Shown here in pieces: positions 9,201 through 18,363 of a stretch of 64,000 bases of DNA (the first letter of the stretch is position 1; each line of letters starts with the position of its first letter). The translations under genes were made by a program, and so were the position numbers. This DNA comes from Sandaracinaceae bacterium (GTDB taxonomy: Bacteria > Myxococcota_A > Polyangia > Polyangiales > Houyiibacteriaceae): positions 1 to 64,000 of the forward strand of contig JADJJE010000021.1 in assembly GCA_016706685.1 (NCBI GenBank). The letters are read 5' to 3'. Under the pieces are notes generated by a model. It was not told the DNA's origin and searched no databases. It saw only the letters and a program-made list of their open reading frames with translations.

Positions 9201-9991
9201 AGCCCACGGCGTGGAGCGTGGCCATCGCGCGCACCACCATCACCGCGTGCCTCGAGTACCGCGGGCGCCTGCGCGAGATGCGCTCCCGCAGCGAAGAGTT
9301 CCTGCGGCAGACCGCCAACAGCGGCGAGCAGATCACCTTCGTCATGGTGACCAGCGCGCTGGGCTACACGCTGGCCGCGGCCGGCGACGCCGAGGGCCTG
9401 TCGCGTGCCATCCGCGACATGCGCGAGACGATGGACTCGTGGACGGTGGACTTCGGCATGTGGGACTTCTACCGCCTGCGCTTGGAAGTGCTGGAGCGCC
9501 TGATGGGCGACCACCCCGCGAGCGCCCTCGAGCTGGTGGACGCCGCCTGGCCTGCCATCCGCACGGCCAACCTGCTGCGCGTGCCCGTGGTGCTGCCCGC
9601 CATCCTGCACGTGCGCCTGGCCGCCGAGATGGCGGCGTGGGCCGAGAACCGCGGGGATGGTCGCTTGCGGAAGCGCGTGAAGAGCACGTGCGACGAGCTG
9701 CGCGCGGTGAAGCGTCCGGACGGCCCCGCGCTCGGGCAGATCGCACAGGCCGCGCTGCACCTGGCGGCGGGCTCGCGCGCGCAGGCCGAGGCCGAGCTGG
9801 TGCGGGCCAAGGCCGCCTGCGATGTGGCCCGGCTGGGCGCGCATGGGCTCATGGCGGAGCGCGCGCTCTTGCGCTTGCGGGGCGAGTCGGACGAGCCGCT
9901 GGGCCCGGTGCTGGCGGACCACGGCATGACAGCGCCCGCGCGCTGGGCGCGGTACCTCACGCCGGGTTTCGGCGAGGGGCAGTTCTTGTAG
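6268..9991 (+). pseudogene. Ser/Thr protein kinase fused to AAA ATPase and TPR region, split by a frameshift at 7816
   Basis: The start is the ATG at 6268. Residues 48-320 are a Hanks-type kinase: glycine loop LGSGGMGVVYLA (about 53-63), catalytic Lys in VALKTL (79), HLDLKPSN (about 171-178; His-Leu-Asp instead of HRD), DFG (191) and MAPEQARG. An AAA/STAND-type ATPase follows, with VGREEEL, Walker A GRSGVGKS (about 357) and Walker B LCLVLDDAQWGD. At 7816 one extra base (GAG-C-GCG-CTG) throws the frame, ending it at 7854. The continuation, beginning ALLQQLAPLSGRD in the correct frame, runs on to 9991 with a long TPR-like helical C-terminus of about 700 residues. The layout is that of myxobacterial PknK-like signalling kinases that couple ATP-driven assembly to phosphorylation. 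Both halves look under selection, so the break may be a sequencing error. Confidence 0.8.
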
Positions 9992-10076
9992 GCGCTGTCC
10001 CTGAGGGGACACCGCGTCTCGAGCCGAGCACACGACGCGATTGACGCTCGGGCGACCTCACGCCTACCGTGTGGCG

Positions 10077-10991
10077 ATGAAGAGGACTGCCCACCTCCCT
10101 GCGCCGCCTCGCGTTGGTGCGTCTCTGATCACGATCGCGCTCGGCCTCGCCGGCTGCGGTGGATCGGCCGCCACGGCACCTCGCCCGGCGGCTCAGGTGG
10201 GCGAGGTGGGTGCCATGCCCGACGGCCGCGACGGGCGCACGCCCGAGACCGCGTGGCACGCGTGCTTCGACACGCGCAGTGACTACCGGCGCGTGGCCGA
10301 GTACCGCTGCGCCGACGGGTCCATGCCGCTCGGGGGTGACGTGCGCGCGGGCGGCGCGGCGCGGCGCGGCAACATCGGCGCGGGCCCCGACGGACACATC
10401 CTGGACCTGTACGACGTGCCGTGCCCCGAGGGCGCGGTGCCCATCCACGTGGACGGCTACCACTGTGAAGAGGAGCTCGCGCCGCTGAGCGAGCCCGAGA
10501 TCCAGCAGGCCATGAGTGACCTGCGTCGCTATGTGCACTCTCCCGAAGACATGAGCCTCGCGGTGGTCACGCGCGGGACCCGCCTGGCCCAGCAGCTGGG
10601 CATCACCTATCCGGACTGCCGTCACCTCTATGAGCTGCTCATCCCCAGCGAGGCGGAGGTCGCGGAGTGGCGCTTCCTCGTGAGCATCTACCTCTCCGCG
10701 CAGCTCGTGGGGCTCTTCGAGTTGCGTGCGGACTACCAGCGTGCGGTCGACCCCACCATCTTCCGCGCGATCCAGATGGAGAAGGTGAGCACCGCCGCCA
10801 TCACGTACGTGGCCACCTACCGGCGCCTGATCATGGCCGGCTATGGCGCGCTGCAGAGCGCGCGTCTCGACCGCCTTGCGGCCTTGACGAGCGCGGAGCT
10901 CGAGGAGGTCATCGATGAGACCATCAACATGTGCAACCTCGAGGCGATGTTGCCCGGCATGCGCGTGGAGCGCAGGGAGCCCACCCCATGA
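10077..10991 (+). CDS. hypothetical lipoprotein
   Basis: A 304-residue exported protein starting at the ATG at 10077 (a GTG at 10071 is also in frame). It has a basic n-region, a hydrophobic stretch and the lipobox LAGC (in GLAGCGG). The mature part contains several Cys residues (HACFDTRS, YRCADGS, VPCPEGA, YHCEEE) that could form disulfides, followed by an all-helical C-terminal half. I do not recognise the family. Its stop overlaps the ATG of the ceramidase-like gene by 4 nt (ATGA), implying co-expression and perhaps a shared role. Confidence 0.65.
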   Translation: MKRTAHLPAPPRVGASLITIALGLAGCGGSAATAPRPAAQVGEVGAMPDGRDGRTPETAWHACFDTRSDYRRVAEYRCADGSMPLGGDVRAGGAARRGNIGAGPDGHILDLYDVPCPEGAVPIHVDGYHCEEELAPLSEPEIQQAMSDLRRYVHSPEDMSLAVVTRGTRLAQQLGITYPDCRHLYELLIPSEAEVAEWRFLVSIYLSAQLVGLFELRADYQRAVDPTIFRAIQMEKVSTAAITYVATYRRLIMAGYGALQSARLDRLAALTSAELEEVIDETINMCNLEAMLPGMRVERREPTP

Positions 10992-12451
10992 CCACCGGCA
11001 TCACCTGGCACAGCGTCGGCACCCTCGAGTACGGCACCAGCGAACACCCGCTCCCGCTGCCCGACGACTACGGCATGGCCGGCTACTCGCTGGGCGGGAA
11101 GAAGGGCGCCGTGGGGGGCCAGACGCTCTACGCGCGCAGCCTCGCGCTCAAAGACGCTAGCGGCGAAGAGGCCGTGGTGTGCATCGTGGACCTCATGTGC
11201 CCGTCGCTCGCGGTCTTCGAGGCCGTGGTGGCCAAGAGCGGCGTCCCCGCCGAGCGCCTCATCCTGGCGGGCACCCACACGCACACCGCCCCGGGGCACT
11301 ACTACGCGGACTCGTTCTACCGGGTGTTCGCGCAGCCCGTGCGGCCCGACGCGCTGCTCACGCCCGACACGGCGTGGATCGACCAGCTGGCCGACGCCAT
11401 CGCGAGCGGGGTCATGGCAGCGCGCGCGGCGCTGCGCCCGGGTGTGGTGGGGGTGGGCCAGAAAGACTGCTTCGGGCTCGCGCGCAACCGCTCCGAGCCG
11501 CCCTTCGTGGCCAACCCCGAGGCCAGCGCGTGGGCGACCGCGGGCCACCCTGCGGCCAGCGCGCCAGCCGGTCTCGACCCCACGCAGAAGGCCATCGACC
11601 CGCGCGTCACGTGCATCGCGGCGCGCCCCAGCGGCACGGGTGACGCGGCGGCGTTCGCGTTCTATGCGTGCCACGCCACGGCGCTCGGGCCGAAGCAGGC
11701 CACCTACCACCGCGACTGGCCGGGCTACGCTATCGGCGCCGTGGAGAACGCGCACCCCACCGGCGTGGTGGCCGCGCTGGGGCTCGCTTGCGCGGGCGAC
11801 GTGACCCCGCTGCCTCCCGGCGAAGTGGAGGGCCCGGCGCAGGGAGAGCACCTGGCGCAGGGCGTGGGCGCAGGCGTGGGCGCCGTGGTGGCGGAGCTGC
11901 TGGCCAACCTGCCCAGCAGCAGCACGCCGCTCACGCTCAGCGTGGCCGGCGGCGCGCTGATTCCCGGGCCCGCGCACCCGTGGGACGTGGGCTACCCCAT
12001 CTTGTTCGGGGCCGAGGACGGGCGCACCGAGATCCTGGGCAGCGTGCTGCGCGAGGGCATGCGCAAGCGCCCCGGCACCCAGCCGCCCGGCGACACGCAG
12101 TGGCCCAAGCGCTCGGTGCTGCCCGTGCTGCAGCGCTTCCTGCGCGGCGTGGGCCTCTCGCCTTCGCCCTGGCATCCGGTGCACCGCCTGCAGCTGGGCA
12201 CGCACGTGTTCCTGACGGTGCCGGGCGAGCCCACCACCGTGGCGGGCCGGCGCGTGGAGCTGGCGGCGCTCGCGGCGCTCGGGGGCGTGAGCAGCGCCAG
12301 CCTGATTGGCTATGCGGGCGACTACGCGGGCTACTACACCACCCCCGAGGAGTACATGCATCAGCACTACGAAGGGGCCCACACGCTCTACGGCGTGCCC
12401 ACCCTCCAGCTGCTGCAGGACGCGCTCTTCACGCTGCCCCCCATGCCCTGA
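10988..12451 (+). CDS. neutral/alkaline ceramidase-like hydrolase
   Basis: A 487-residue protein of the neutral ceramidase family, zinc amidases that release fatty acid from ceramide. The motif GTHTHTAPG (residues 95-103) corresponds to the family's GTHTHSGPG zinc-ligand segment. Further features are YACHATALG, matching the second His region, and ACAGDVTPLPPG, matching the NAGDVSP segment. The RNRSEPPF stretch sits where the family has its nucleophile Ser (N-R-S). It lacks an evident signal peptide, unlike secreted ceramidases, so a cytoplasmic role is possible. Start and upstream lipoprotein stop overlap. Sphingolipids are known in myxobacteria, which makes a lipid substrate reasonable but unproven. 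Confidence 0.75.
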   Translation: MTTGITWHSVGTLEYGTSEHPLPLPDDYGMAGYSLGGKKGAVGGQTLYARSLALKDASGEEAVVCIVDLMCPSLAVFEAVVAKSGVPAERLILAGTHTHTAPGHYYADSFYRVFAQPVRPDALLTPDTAWIDQLADAIASGVMAARAALRPGVVGVGQKDCFGLARNRSEPPFVANPEASAWATAGHPAASAPAGLDPTQKAIDPRVTCIAARPSGTGDAAAFAFYACHATALGPKQATYHRDWPGYAIGAVENAHPTGVVAALGLACAGDVTPLPPGEVEGPAQGEHLAQGVGAGVGAVVAELLANLPSSSTPLTLSVAGGALIPGPAHPWDVGYPILFGAEDGRTEILGSVLREGMRKRPGTQPPGDTQWPKRSVLPVLQRFLRGVGLSPSPWHPVHRLQLGTHVFLTVPGEPTTVAGRRVELAALAALGGVSSASLIGYAGDYAGYYTTPEEYMHQHYEGAHTLYGVPTLQLLQDALFTLPPMP

Positions 12452-12475
12452 GGGCGGCCCGAGCCAGCCCCGTGC

Positions 12476-14149
12476 TCATAGCCCCAGGTGGGCGCGCCAG
12501 TAGTGGTTCACGAACACCTGCTGCGGGTCCCATGCGGCGCGCAGAGCTTTCCACGAGTCCCACGCGGCTGCCCCGCACTTGTCGCGGCGGTAGGCCGAGC
12601 CCGTGCTGCTGCCCGGGGCCGAGAGCGACTTGCCCCAGTGGAAGCGCGCGTCGAAGCTCTTCAGCAGCTCCCAGTACTGTGGAAAGAAGTCGAGCTCGGG
12701 CTGCGCGCCGTCGCGCCAGAACACGAACGGGTCGATGCGCAGCACGGGCGTGCCGTGCGCCGCGCTCAGCGTGAAGGGGCTGGCCGGCGCGGCGTAGATC
12801 TCGGTGGCGAACGTGCCGGTGGCTTCGAGACCGCCAGCCGCCCAGAAGTCGCGCAGCGCGCGCATCACCTCGGGCGCTCTGTCGAGCGGCACCCACAGCT
12901 CGGTGAAGAGCACCGGCATCAGCTGGTCGTCCATCTGGTTGTCGTGCGGCAGCCCGTCGTACCAGGTGTCCGTGAAGCCCTTCCTCTCGTACACGCCGCC
13001 ACTCTTGTTGCTGAGCGAGACCACCATGCGGATGAGCTCGCGCACCAGCACCTCCTTCACGCTGTCCACGCCGTCATCCACGTCCTCGAGCGTGTCGGCC
13101 AGGTTGTCGATGAGGTTGTCCAGGAACGGCCCCGACAGCGCTGGCGCGCCCAGGCCCGCGTCCGCAAACGCGTCATCGATCGTGCTGCGCAGCCAGGCCT
13201 CCGCGGCGGCGGCGTCCGCGTCTCCGGGCACCAGGTCGATGCGCGGCAGCACGCGCGTGTACAAGAAGCGCACGAACCACTGCGTGAGGAACGGCGCGGT
13301 CGTGAACTGACGGTAGGGCTTCGGCTTCCAGCCGGGCGGCTTCGCGGCGCGCTCGGCGGTCCAGATCTCCACCCGCTCCACGCCCTTCTGTGGCCAGTAG
13401 AGCAGGCGCGCGTAGTCGTTGGTCTCGAAGAACTTCTGCAGCGATGGGCGCGTGGCGTCACCGTCGCCGAACAGGTCGATCTGACAGTCCCCGGCCTGCT
13501 GCACCGACGTCCAGCCGTTCAAGATGTACTCGGGCTCGAGCTTCAGCGTGACCGTGGAGAGGACACCCAAGAGGCCCATCGACAGCCCCACGTGGGCGAA
13601 CTCCGGGTCCGCTGGCGTGACGTCGCGCGGGACGCCGAGCCCGTCCAGCACGCGGATGGACGTGATGGCGCTGTGGAACGCGTGCTGCACGCTCGCGCCT
13701 GCCGAGCCCGTGCTCATGAAGCCCGAGAGCGTCTGATGTGAGATGCCGCCGAGCGCAGGCAGCGCCAGACCGCGCGCCGCCAGCGCCATCACCAGGCCCT
13801 CGCCTTCGTCCGGGGTCTCACCCGGGCCATACGGGTCCGACCCCAGGTTGCGGCCCGCCTCCACGGTCACGTAGTGAACCCCGCTCACCTCGGCGAAGGT
13901 GATCCCGCGGTACTGGTCCAGCATGACGTTGACGACAGGCGCACCGGGGTGGGTGGGCCCCGTCTCGGGGTCGAACGAGTCGGTGTAGACCGCGGCGGCC
14001 ACCGAGTGTGCGCTGCCCCGCACGCGCAGCTGCGCGCCGTTGGCCCGCGCGGCGTGGATGAGCGCGATCAGCTCGGCCTCGCTCGTGGGGTGCTCGAACT
14101 GGGCCTCGTCGAAGCGCCTCACGCGCCAGCGGGACTGATCACTCGGCAT
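12476..14149 (-). CDS. FAD-linked oxidase of the D-arabinono/L-gulono-lactone oxidase type
   Basis: A 557-residue flavoprotein. The N-terminal PCMH/FAD_binding_4 domain (about 20-210) contains LRVRGSAHSVAAAV, where VAO-family proteins carry the FAD-binding GSGHS-like loop, then the GGISHQTLSGFMSTGSAG pyrophosphate-binding segment. The C-terminal ALO-type domain includes RFHWGKSLS, the HWGK motif of sugar-lactone oxidases. It would oxidise an aldonolactone or similar alcohol with O2 or another acceptor. The middle region (about 330-400) is longer than in classic gulonolactone oxidases, so the substrate is uncertain. No signal peptide. It converges on the ceramidase-like gene with a 24-nt gap. 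Confidence 0.75.
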   Translation of the reverse strand: MPSDQSRWRVRRFDEAQFEHPTSEAELIALIHAARANGAQLRVRGSAHSVAAAVYTDSFDPETGPTHPGAPVVNVMLDQYRGITFAEVSGVHYVTVEAGRNLGSDPYGPGETPDEGEGLVMALAARGLALPALGGISHQTLSGFMSTGSAGASVQHAFHSAITSIRVLDGLGVPRDVTPADPEFAHVGLSMGLLGVLSTVTLKLEPEYILNGWTSVQQAGDCQIDLFGDGDATRPSLQKFFETNDYARLLYWPQKGVERVEIWTAERAAKPPGWKPKPYRQFTTAPFLTQWFVRFLYTRVLPRIDLVPGDADAAAAEAWLRSTIDDAFADAGLGAPALSGPFLDNLIDNLADTLEDVDDGVDSVKEVLVRELIRMVVSLSNKSGGVYERKGFTDTWYDGLPHDNQMDDQLMPVLFTELWVPLDRAPEVMRALRDFWAAGGLEATGTFATEIYAAPASPFTLSAAHGTPVLRIDPFVFWRDGAQPELDFFPQYWELLKSFDARFHWGKSLSAPGSSTGSAYRRDKCGAAAWDSWKALRAAWDPQQVFVNHYWRAHLGL

Positions 14150-14230
14150 GCACTCACCTCTCTCTTGCGCCTTCTGCGCGCGGCGAGACTACCACTCCTG
14201 CGCGGCCACCCGCTCGTGTATGGTGACTGG

Positions 14231-15221
14231 ATGAAACCCGCTGTCGTCTGGTTGGTGTGTGGCCTCGTCCTGGGTTGTGGGGGCTCGCGTGGGACATCCG
14301 GTGCGGCAACCGCGACCGATACGCCCGCCTTCGAAATCCACGAGTGGGGCGTCATCACCACCAGCAGCGCCGGGACTGTGGTGTCGGCCGGTCCACCCGG
14401 CGCGCCGGTGCCCTTGATGGCCGTGGAGAAGCCCGTGCTCTACCTGCACGCCAGCGCGCCGCTCGCAGTGCAGCTCGAGGTGCTGGTGGGCGCCGGCTTC
14501 AGCGTGCCCGAGCACTATCCGCCCTCGAACAACATGCACTGGAGCGTGCAGGCCACCCCGGGCGCCTGCCCCGAGCGCCACACGTATCCCAGCGCGTGCG
14601 CCAGCCCCGACGGCGTCTGCGAGGTGCCCGAGCTCCCGCGCTACGAGACCACCGACGCGGCCTGCCTGCGCGTGGGCGAGCACCAGCTGCCGCTGCTGTT
14701 CTACCGGCTGGGCGCCGACGGGCCACATCACGCTGCCCACCGAGGTGCGCGTGCACGGCAGCGAGGTGAGCGCGCGCGCCACGCGCGACGGCGTGAGCGG
14801 CTGGCGAGTGGCTGTGGTGGACGGCGAGGTGCGCGCCGTGCCGGTGACGCTGGGCCAGGCCTGGCACCTGCTGCCCACCCCGAGCCAGCCGTGGACCGAC
14901 GCGGCGGCGGCGCTCAACACGGCGCTGCGCGACAGTGGCCTCACCGACGAGGAGCGCGCGGCCTTTCAGCGCGCCTGGTGGCAGGAGCTGTTCGACGCTC
15001 CACCGCCCAGCCGTGTGACCGATGACCCCCTCGAGGAGCAGGCCGAGGACCAAGTGGCCGAGATACCCGAGGAGGCCGAGCGCTGGAGGCGCACCGAGCC
15101 AGTGCTGGACGTGCTCATCTACATGATGACGCCCGACGAGATCGACCGCGTGGCGCGCATCATCGCGACGCCCACGCCGAACGCCATCTCACGCGCGTTC
15201 TTGGTGCGTCACGTGCTCTGA
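14231..15221 (+). pseudogene. hypothetical lipoprotein, one frameshift near 14720
   Basis: The ATG at 14231 opens a lipoprotein signal with lipobox VLGC (in GLVLGCGG). The frame reads EIHEWGVIT and on to LPLLFYRLGADG, then fails at the GGG run at 14720-14722. One base removed there restores HITLPTEVRVHGSEVSARAT and the remaining frame to 15221, giving about 329 residues. The C-terminus has a helical section ending in FLVRHVL. The family is not recognised; the FEIHEWGV start of the mature part is common in myxobacterial exported proteins. Its 3' end overlaps the convergent EthA-like gene by 13 nt. The lesion in a short G run could be a read error. Confidence 0.6.
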
Positions 15222-16738
15222 GGCACCGGCTTCACCAGGCGCAGCTTGCGCACCGCGCCGCCCTGCGACTTCCGAGCTGCCGCGCGGCCCGAGAAGCGCA
15301 TGGCGCCATCTTCCAGGCCCGCGTAGCGCAAGGTCAGTAGGTCCACCACGTAGTTCTGGTACAGCTTCCATGGCGCCTTGCTGCCTTGCTTGGGTATCTT
15401 GTCGATGGCGCGCTGCACGTAGCCCGAGGTGAAGTCCAACAACGGGATGCGCTCCACCGTGCCGGGATCGAGCACCGCGCAGCAGGTGCTCACGCCCTTC
15501 GCGTCCATGTAGTTCAGCAGGCGGCACACGTACGCGGCGGTGAGGTCGCACTTCAGCGTCCACGACGCGTTGGTGTAGCCGATGGCCAGCGCCAGGTTGG
15601 GCACCCCACTGCACATCATGCCCTTGTAGGTGACGGTGTCCGCCGGGTTGACCTTCTTGCCGTCCACAGATAGCGCGAGGTCGCTCAGGAACTGCAGCTC
15701 GAGGCCCGTGGCAGACACGATGATGTCGGCGGGCAGCAGCTCGCCCGACCGCAGCAGTACGCCGTCGCGCGTGATGCGCTCGATGCCGTCGGTCACCACG
15801 GACGCGCGTCCGGCGCGCACGGCGTCGAAGAAGTCGCCATCGGGCGCCAGGCACACGCGCTGGTCCCAGGGCGCGTACGTGGGCGTGAAGTGCTTCTCGA
15901 CATCGTAGTCGGGGCCCAGCGCCTCGCGCACCATCTTCACCATGAGCGCCTTGGCACGCTCGGGGAAGCGCCGGCAGTAGGCGAACACGAACATCCCGAA
16001 GCCAATGTTCTTGGCCCTCGTGAGCCCATAGGCCAGCTCGCCGGGCAGGTGCTCGCGCAGCCAGTTGGCGATGGCGTCCTCGGCCGGCGCGCTGGCCACA
16101 TACGTGGGCGAGCGCTGCAGCATGGTCACGTGGCCTGCCGTCTTCGCCATGGAGGGCACCAGCGTGATGGCGGTGGCGCCGCTGCCGATGACCACCACGC
16201 GCTTGCCCGCGTAGTCGAGGTCCTCCGGCCAGAACTGCGGGTGCACGAAGCGCCCGCCGAAGTCGTGCATGCCGGGGAAGTCCGGCTGGTAGCCGCGGTC
16301 GTAGTTGTAGTAGCCGCTGCACATGAACAGGAAGCCCACCGTGAAGCGCTGCACCTCGCCGGTGGCCGTGTGCTCGGCCTCCACCGTCCAGCGGGCCGTG
16401 TCGCTCGACCACGAGGCGCGCTTCACGTGCAGGCCGTAGCGGATCTTCCGGTCGATGCCGTAGGCCCGCGCCGTCTCGCCCAGGTAGGCCAGGATGTCCG
16501 GCGCGTCGGCGATGGCCTTCGGGTTGGTCCACGGCCGGAACGAGAAGCCCAGCGTGTACATGTCCGAGTCCGAGCGGATGCCCGGGTAGCGGAAGAGGTC
16601 CCACGTGCCGCCCATGCGCTCGCGGCGCTCCAGCAGCGCGAAGGTCTTGCCGGGGCAGAGCGTCTGCAGGTGATACGCGGCGCTGATGCCCGAGATGCCA
16701 GCGCCCACGATCAGCACGTCGAGGTCGTTCGGAGTCAT
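15209..16738 (-). CDS. ethA: EthA-like flavin-containing (Baeyer-Villiger) monooxygenase
   Basis: A 509-residue class B flavoprotein monooxygenase. It has an N-terminal FAD Rossmann motif (VLIVGAGISGISAAYHL), the Baeyer-Villiger fingerprint region FGGRFVHPQFWPED, and an NADPH Rossmann motif (VVVIGSGATAITLVP). Long segments such as GGTWDLFRYPGIRSDSDMYT and AIGYTNASWTLKCDLT read very like Mycobacterium tuberculosis EthA, the ketone monooxygenase that also activates ethionamide. It inserts oxygen next to a carbonyl using NADPH and O2. No signal peptide; cytoplasmic. It lies 50 nt downstream of the enoyl-CoA hydratase gene on the same strand, which hints at use on lipid-derived or alicyclic ketones. 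Confidence 0.85.
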   Translation of the reverse strand: MTPNDLDVLIVGAGISGISAAYHLQTLCPGKTFALLERRERMGGTWDLFRYPGIRSDSDMYTLGFSFRPWTNPKAIADAPDILAYLGETARAYGIDRKIRYGLHVKRASWSSDTARWTVEAEHTATGEVQRFTVGFLFMCSGYYNYDRGYQPDFPGMHDFGGRFVHPQFWPEDLDYAGKRVVVIGSGATAITLVPSMAKTAGHVTMLQRSPTYVASAPAEDAIANWLREHLPGELAYGLTRAKNIGFGMFVFAYCRRFPERAKALMVKMVREALGPDYDVEKHFTPTYAPWDQRVCLAPDGDFFDAVRAGRASVVTDGIERITRDGVLLRSGELLPADIIVSATGLELQFLSDLALSVDGKKVNPADTVTYKGMMCSGVPNLALAIGYTNASWTLKCDLTAAYVCRLLNYMDAKGVSTCCAVLDPGTVERIPLLDFTSGYVQRAIDKIPKQGSKAPWKLYQNYVVDLLTLRYAGLEDGAMRFSGRAAARKSQGGAVRKLRLVKPVPQST

Positions 16739-16788
16739 GACCCCTCCATGAGTATCACGGCGCGCGGCTGGCGTGGGGGACCCCTGGG

Positions 16789-17541
16789 TCAGCGCTTTCG
16801 CCGCTGCATGTAGGCCTGAGCCTGCGCGGCCGTCTCGGGGTCCGCCAGCGCCTTCAGCAGCGCGTCGGCGTCGCTCGCCGCGTCGAAGGTGCCCGCGCGG
16901 ATGGCCAGGGTCTGGGCCTTGGTGGTGCGCAGCGCGTTCTTGGGGAGCGAGGCCAGCGCGGCGAGGCGCTCCTCGAACGTGGCCGCGACGTCACCGCTCA
17001 GCTCGGTGGCCACGAAGCCCATGGCGTGGGCCTCGCGCGCGTCGAAGCGCCGGCACGACAGCACCAGGTCGAGCGCGCGCGACTCGCCGAGCAGCTGCAC
17101 CAGCCGTGGCAGCGCGCCCCAGGTGAGGGGCATCCCGATGTCCAGCTCCGGAATGGAGAACCACGCGCCCTCGGCCGCCCAGCGCAGGTCGCAGGCGGCG
17201 GCCAGCACCACGCCGCCGCCCACGCAGTGCCCCTCGACGAACGCCACCGTGATCTGCGGCAGCGACGCCAGGGCCTCACCGGCCCGCCGCCCGAGGTCGG
17301 CCACCGTGGTCCGGTCGGTGGTCTGGAAGGCGGCCATGAAGCTCATCAGGTCGGCGCCGCCGCTGAAGAAGCCGCCCGCTCCGCGCAGCACCACCACGCG
17401 CACGTCGTCGCGGGTGCGCAGGTCGTCGCAGGCGCTCACGATGGCGCTCAGCAGCGCTGGGGTCAGCGGGTTGCGCCTGCCGAGGCCGCTCAGCGTGAGG
17501 GTGGTGACGGGGCCGACGGTGGTGGTCTCGAGGGTGGTCAT
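16789..17541 (-). CDS. enoyl-CoA hydratase/isomerase family protein
   Basis: 250 residues from the ATG at 17541; the frame extends upstream but MTTLETTTVG fits the family N-terminus. Crotonase-fold features are FFSGGADLMSF (oxyanion-hole loop, A-D-L), VEGHCVGGGVVLAAACDLRW (second oxyanion Gly) and FSIPELDIGMPLTWG, where typical hydratases have E...GL.P. The catalytic Glu pair of true hydratases is not obvious: the first position is in the EGHCVGGG region, and the second falls in ELDIGMP. Isomerase or another crotonase activity is therefore possible. It precedes the EthA-like gene on the same strand and may share its transcript. Confidence 0.8.
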   Translation of the reverse strand: MTTLETTTVGPVTTLTLSGLGRRNPLTPALLSAIVSACDDLRTRDDVRVVVLRGAGGFFSGGADLMSFMAAFQTTDRTTVADLGRRAGEALASLPQITVAFVEGHCVGGGVVLAAACDLRWAAEGAWFSIPELDIGMPLTWGALPRLVQLLGESRALDLVLSCRRFDAREAHAMGFVATELSGDVAATFEERLAALASLPKNALRTTKAQTLAIRAGTFDAASDADALLKALADPETAAQAQAYMQRRKR

Positions 17542-17609
17542 GGGGTGCTCCGGGCGGGAGGGTAGCGCAGGCTGGAACAAGTGCGCCGCGGTGCGCGTAT
17601 CATGGCGGC

Positions 17610-18353
17610 ATGCACGCCCGCACCTCGCTGCTCGCCCTCGCGGGACTGTTGGTCCTCGGGGCCGCCGCGTGCCGCAGCACGGGCCCGGCGCCTACGGCCT
17701 CGGCTGCTCCGGCAGGAAGTGGCGGAGACCCGCACACCGCGAGCGCTCCTCCCGAGCCCGCGCCGCGCGTCCTCGCCACCAGCCCAGTGGCGCGGCTGCT
17801 CCTGCCGGCCAAGGACCTCTTCCGCGAGGAGGGCAACACCTTCAGCGTGCGCTTTCGCGTTTCGAACCTCACCAACCACAGCCTGCACCTGGACCTCGCG
17901 TCCCCCACGCTGGTGGGCCCGCAGCAGTGGGGCCCGCTCACTACGGAGGCGCGGCAGGTGGTGGACGAGATGCGACACAACGTGGGGGAGCTCAGCGTGG
18001 CCGACCGCGAGGCCCTGCGTGCGGCGCTGCGCGCGGGGACGCTCACCGAGCTGCCCGCAGGGGAGAGCCTCGACGTGTACGTGCCGTTTCATGGAGCCGA
18101 CGCGCAGATGTTCATGGGCTTCGCCACGCCCTGGGTGTTCGTCAGCCTCGACGGCGCGCTCGACGTGGTGGACCCGCAGGGGGAGGCCACGCGTCTGTCG
18201 CTCGCGTGGACCGACGCGCGCGGGAACGCGGACACCGACATCGTGCACCGCATGCCCGTGGTGCTGGCCGAGCGCGACTGCCGCCGTGAGCGGAGCGTGC
18301 AGCCGCGCCAGGGCAGCCCCGAGTGGCCCGTGGTGGTCTGCCGCGTGCGCTGA
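17610..18353 (+). CDS. hypothetical lipoprotein
   Basis: 247 residues, beginning with a lipoprotein signal (MHARTSLLALAGLLV) and lipobox GAAAC. A Pro/Ala/Ser-rich linker follows to about residue 55. The rest looks like a beta-sandwich domain (VRFRVSNLTNHSLHLDLASP, ESLDVYVPFHGADAQMFMG), consistent with an extracytoplasmic binding or structural module. Family not recognised. It is divergent from the enoyl-CoA hydratase gene (68 nt between starts) and convergent with the GNAT gene. Confidence 0.6.
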   Translation: MHARTSLLALAGLLVLGAAACRSTGPAPTASAAPAGSGGDPHTASAPPEPAPRVLATSPVARLLLPAKDLFREEGNTFSVRFRVSNLTNHSLHLDLASPTLVGPQQWGPLTTEARQVVDEMRHNVGELSVADREALRAALRAGTLTELPAGESLDVYVPFHGADAQMFMGFATPWVFVSLDGALDVVDPQGEATRLSLAWTDARGNADTDIVHRMPVVLAERDCRRERSVQPRQGSPEWPVVVCRVR

Positions 18354-18363
18354 CGCGCCGGGC

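Noticed and set aside
8375..10033. 552-codon minus-strand frame opposite the TPR half
   Set aside because: Shadow of the kinase's TPR region; low-complexity Gly/Arg/Ala composition.
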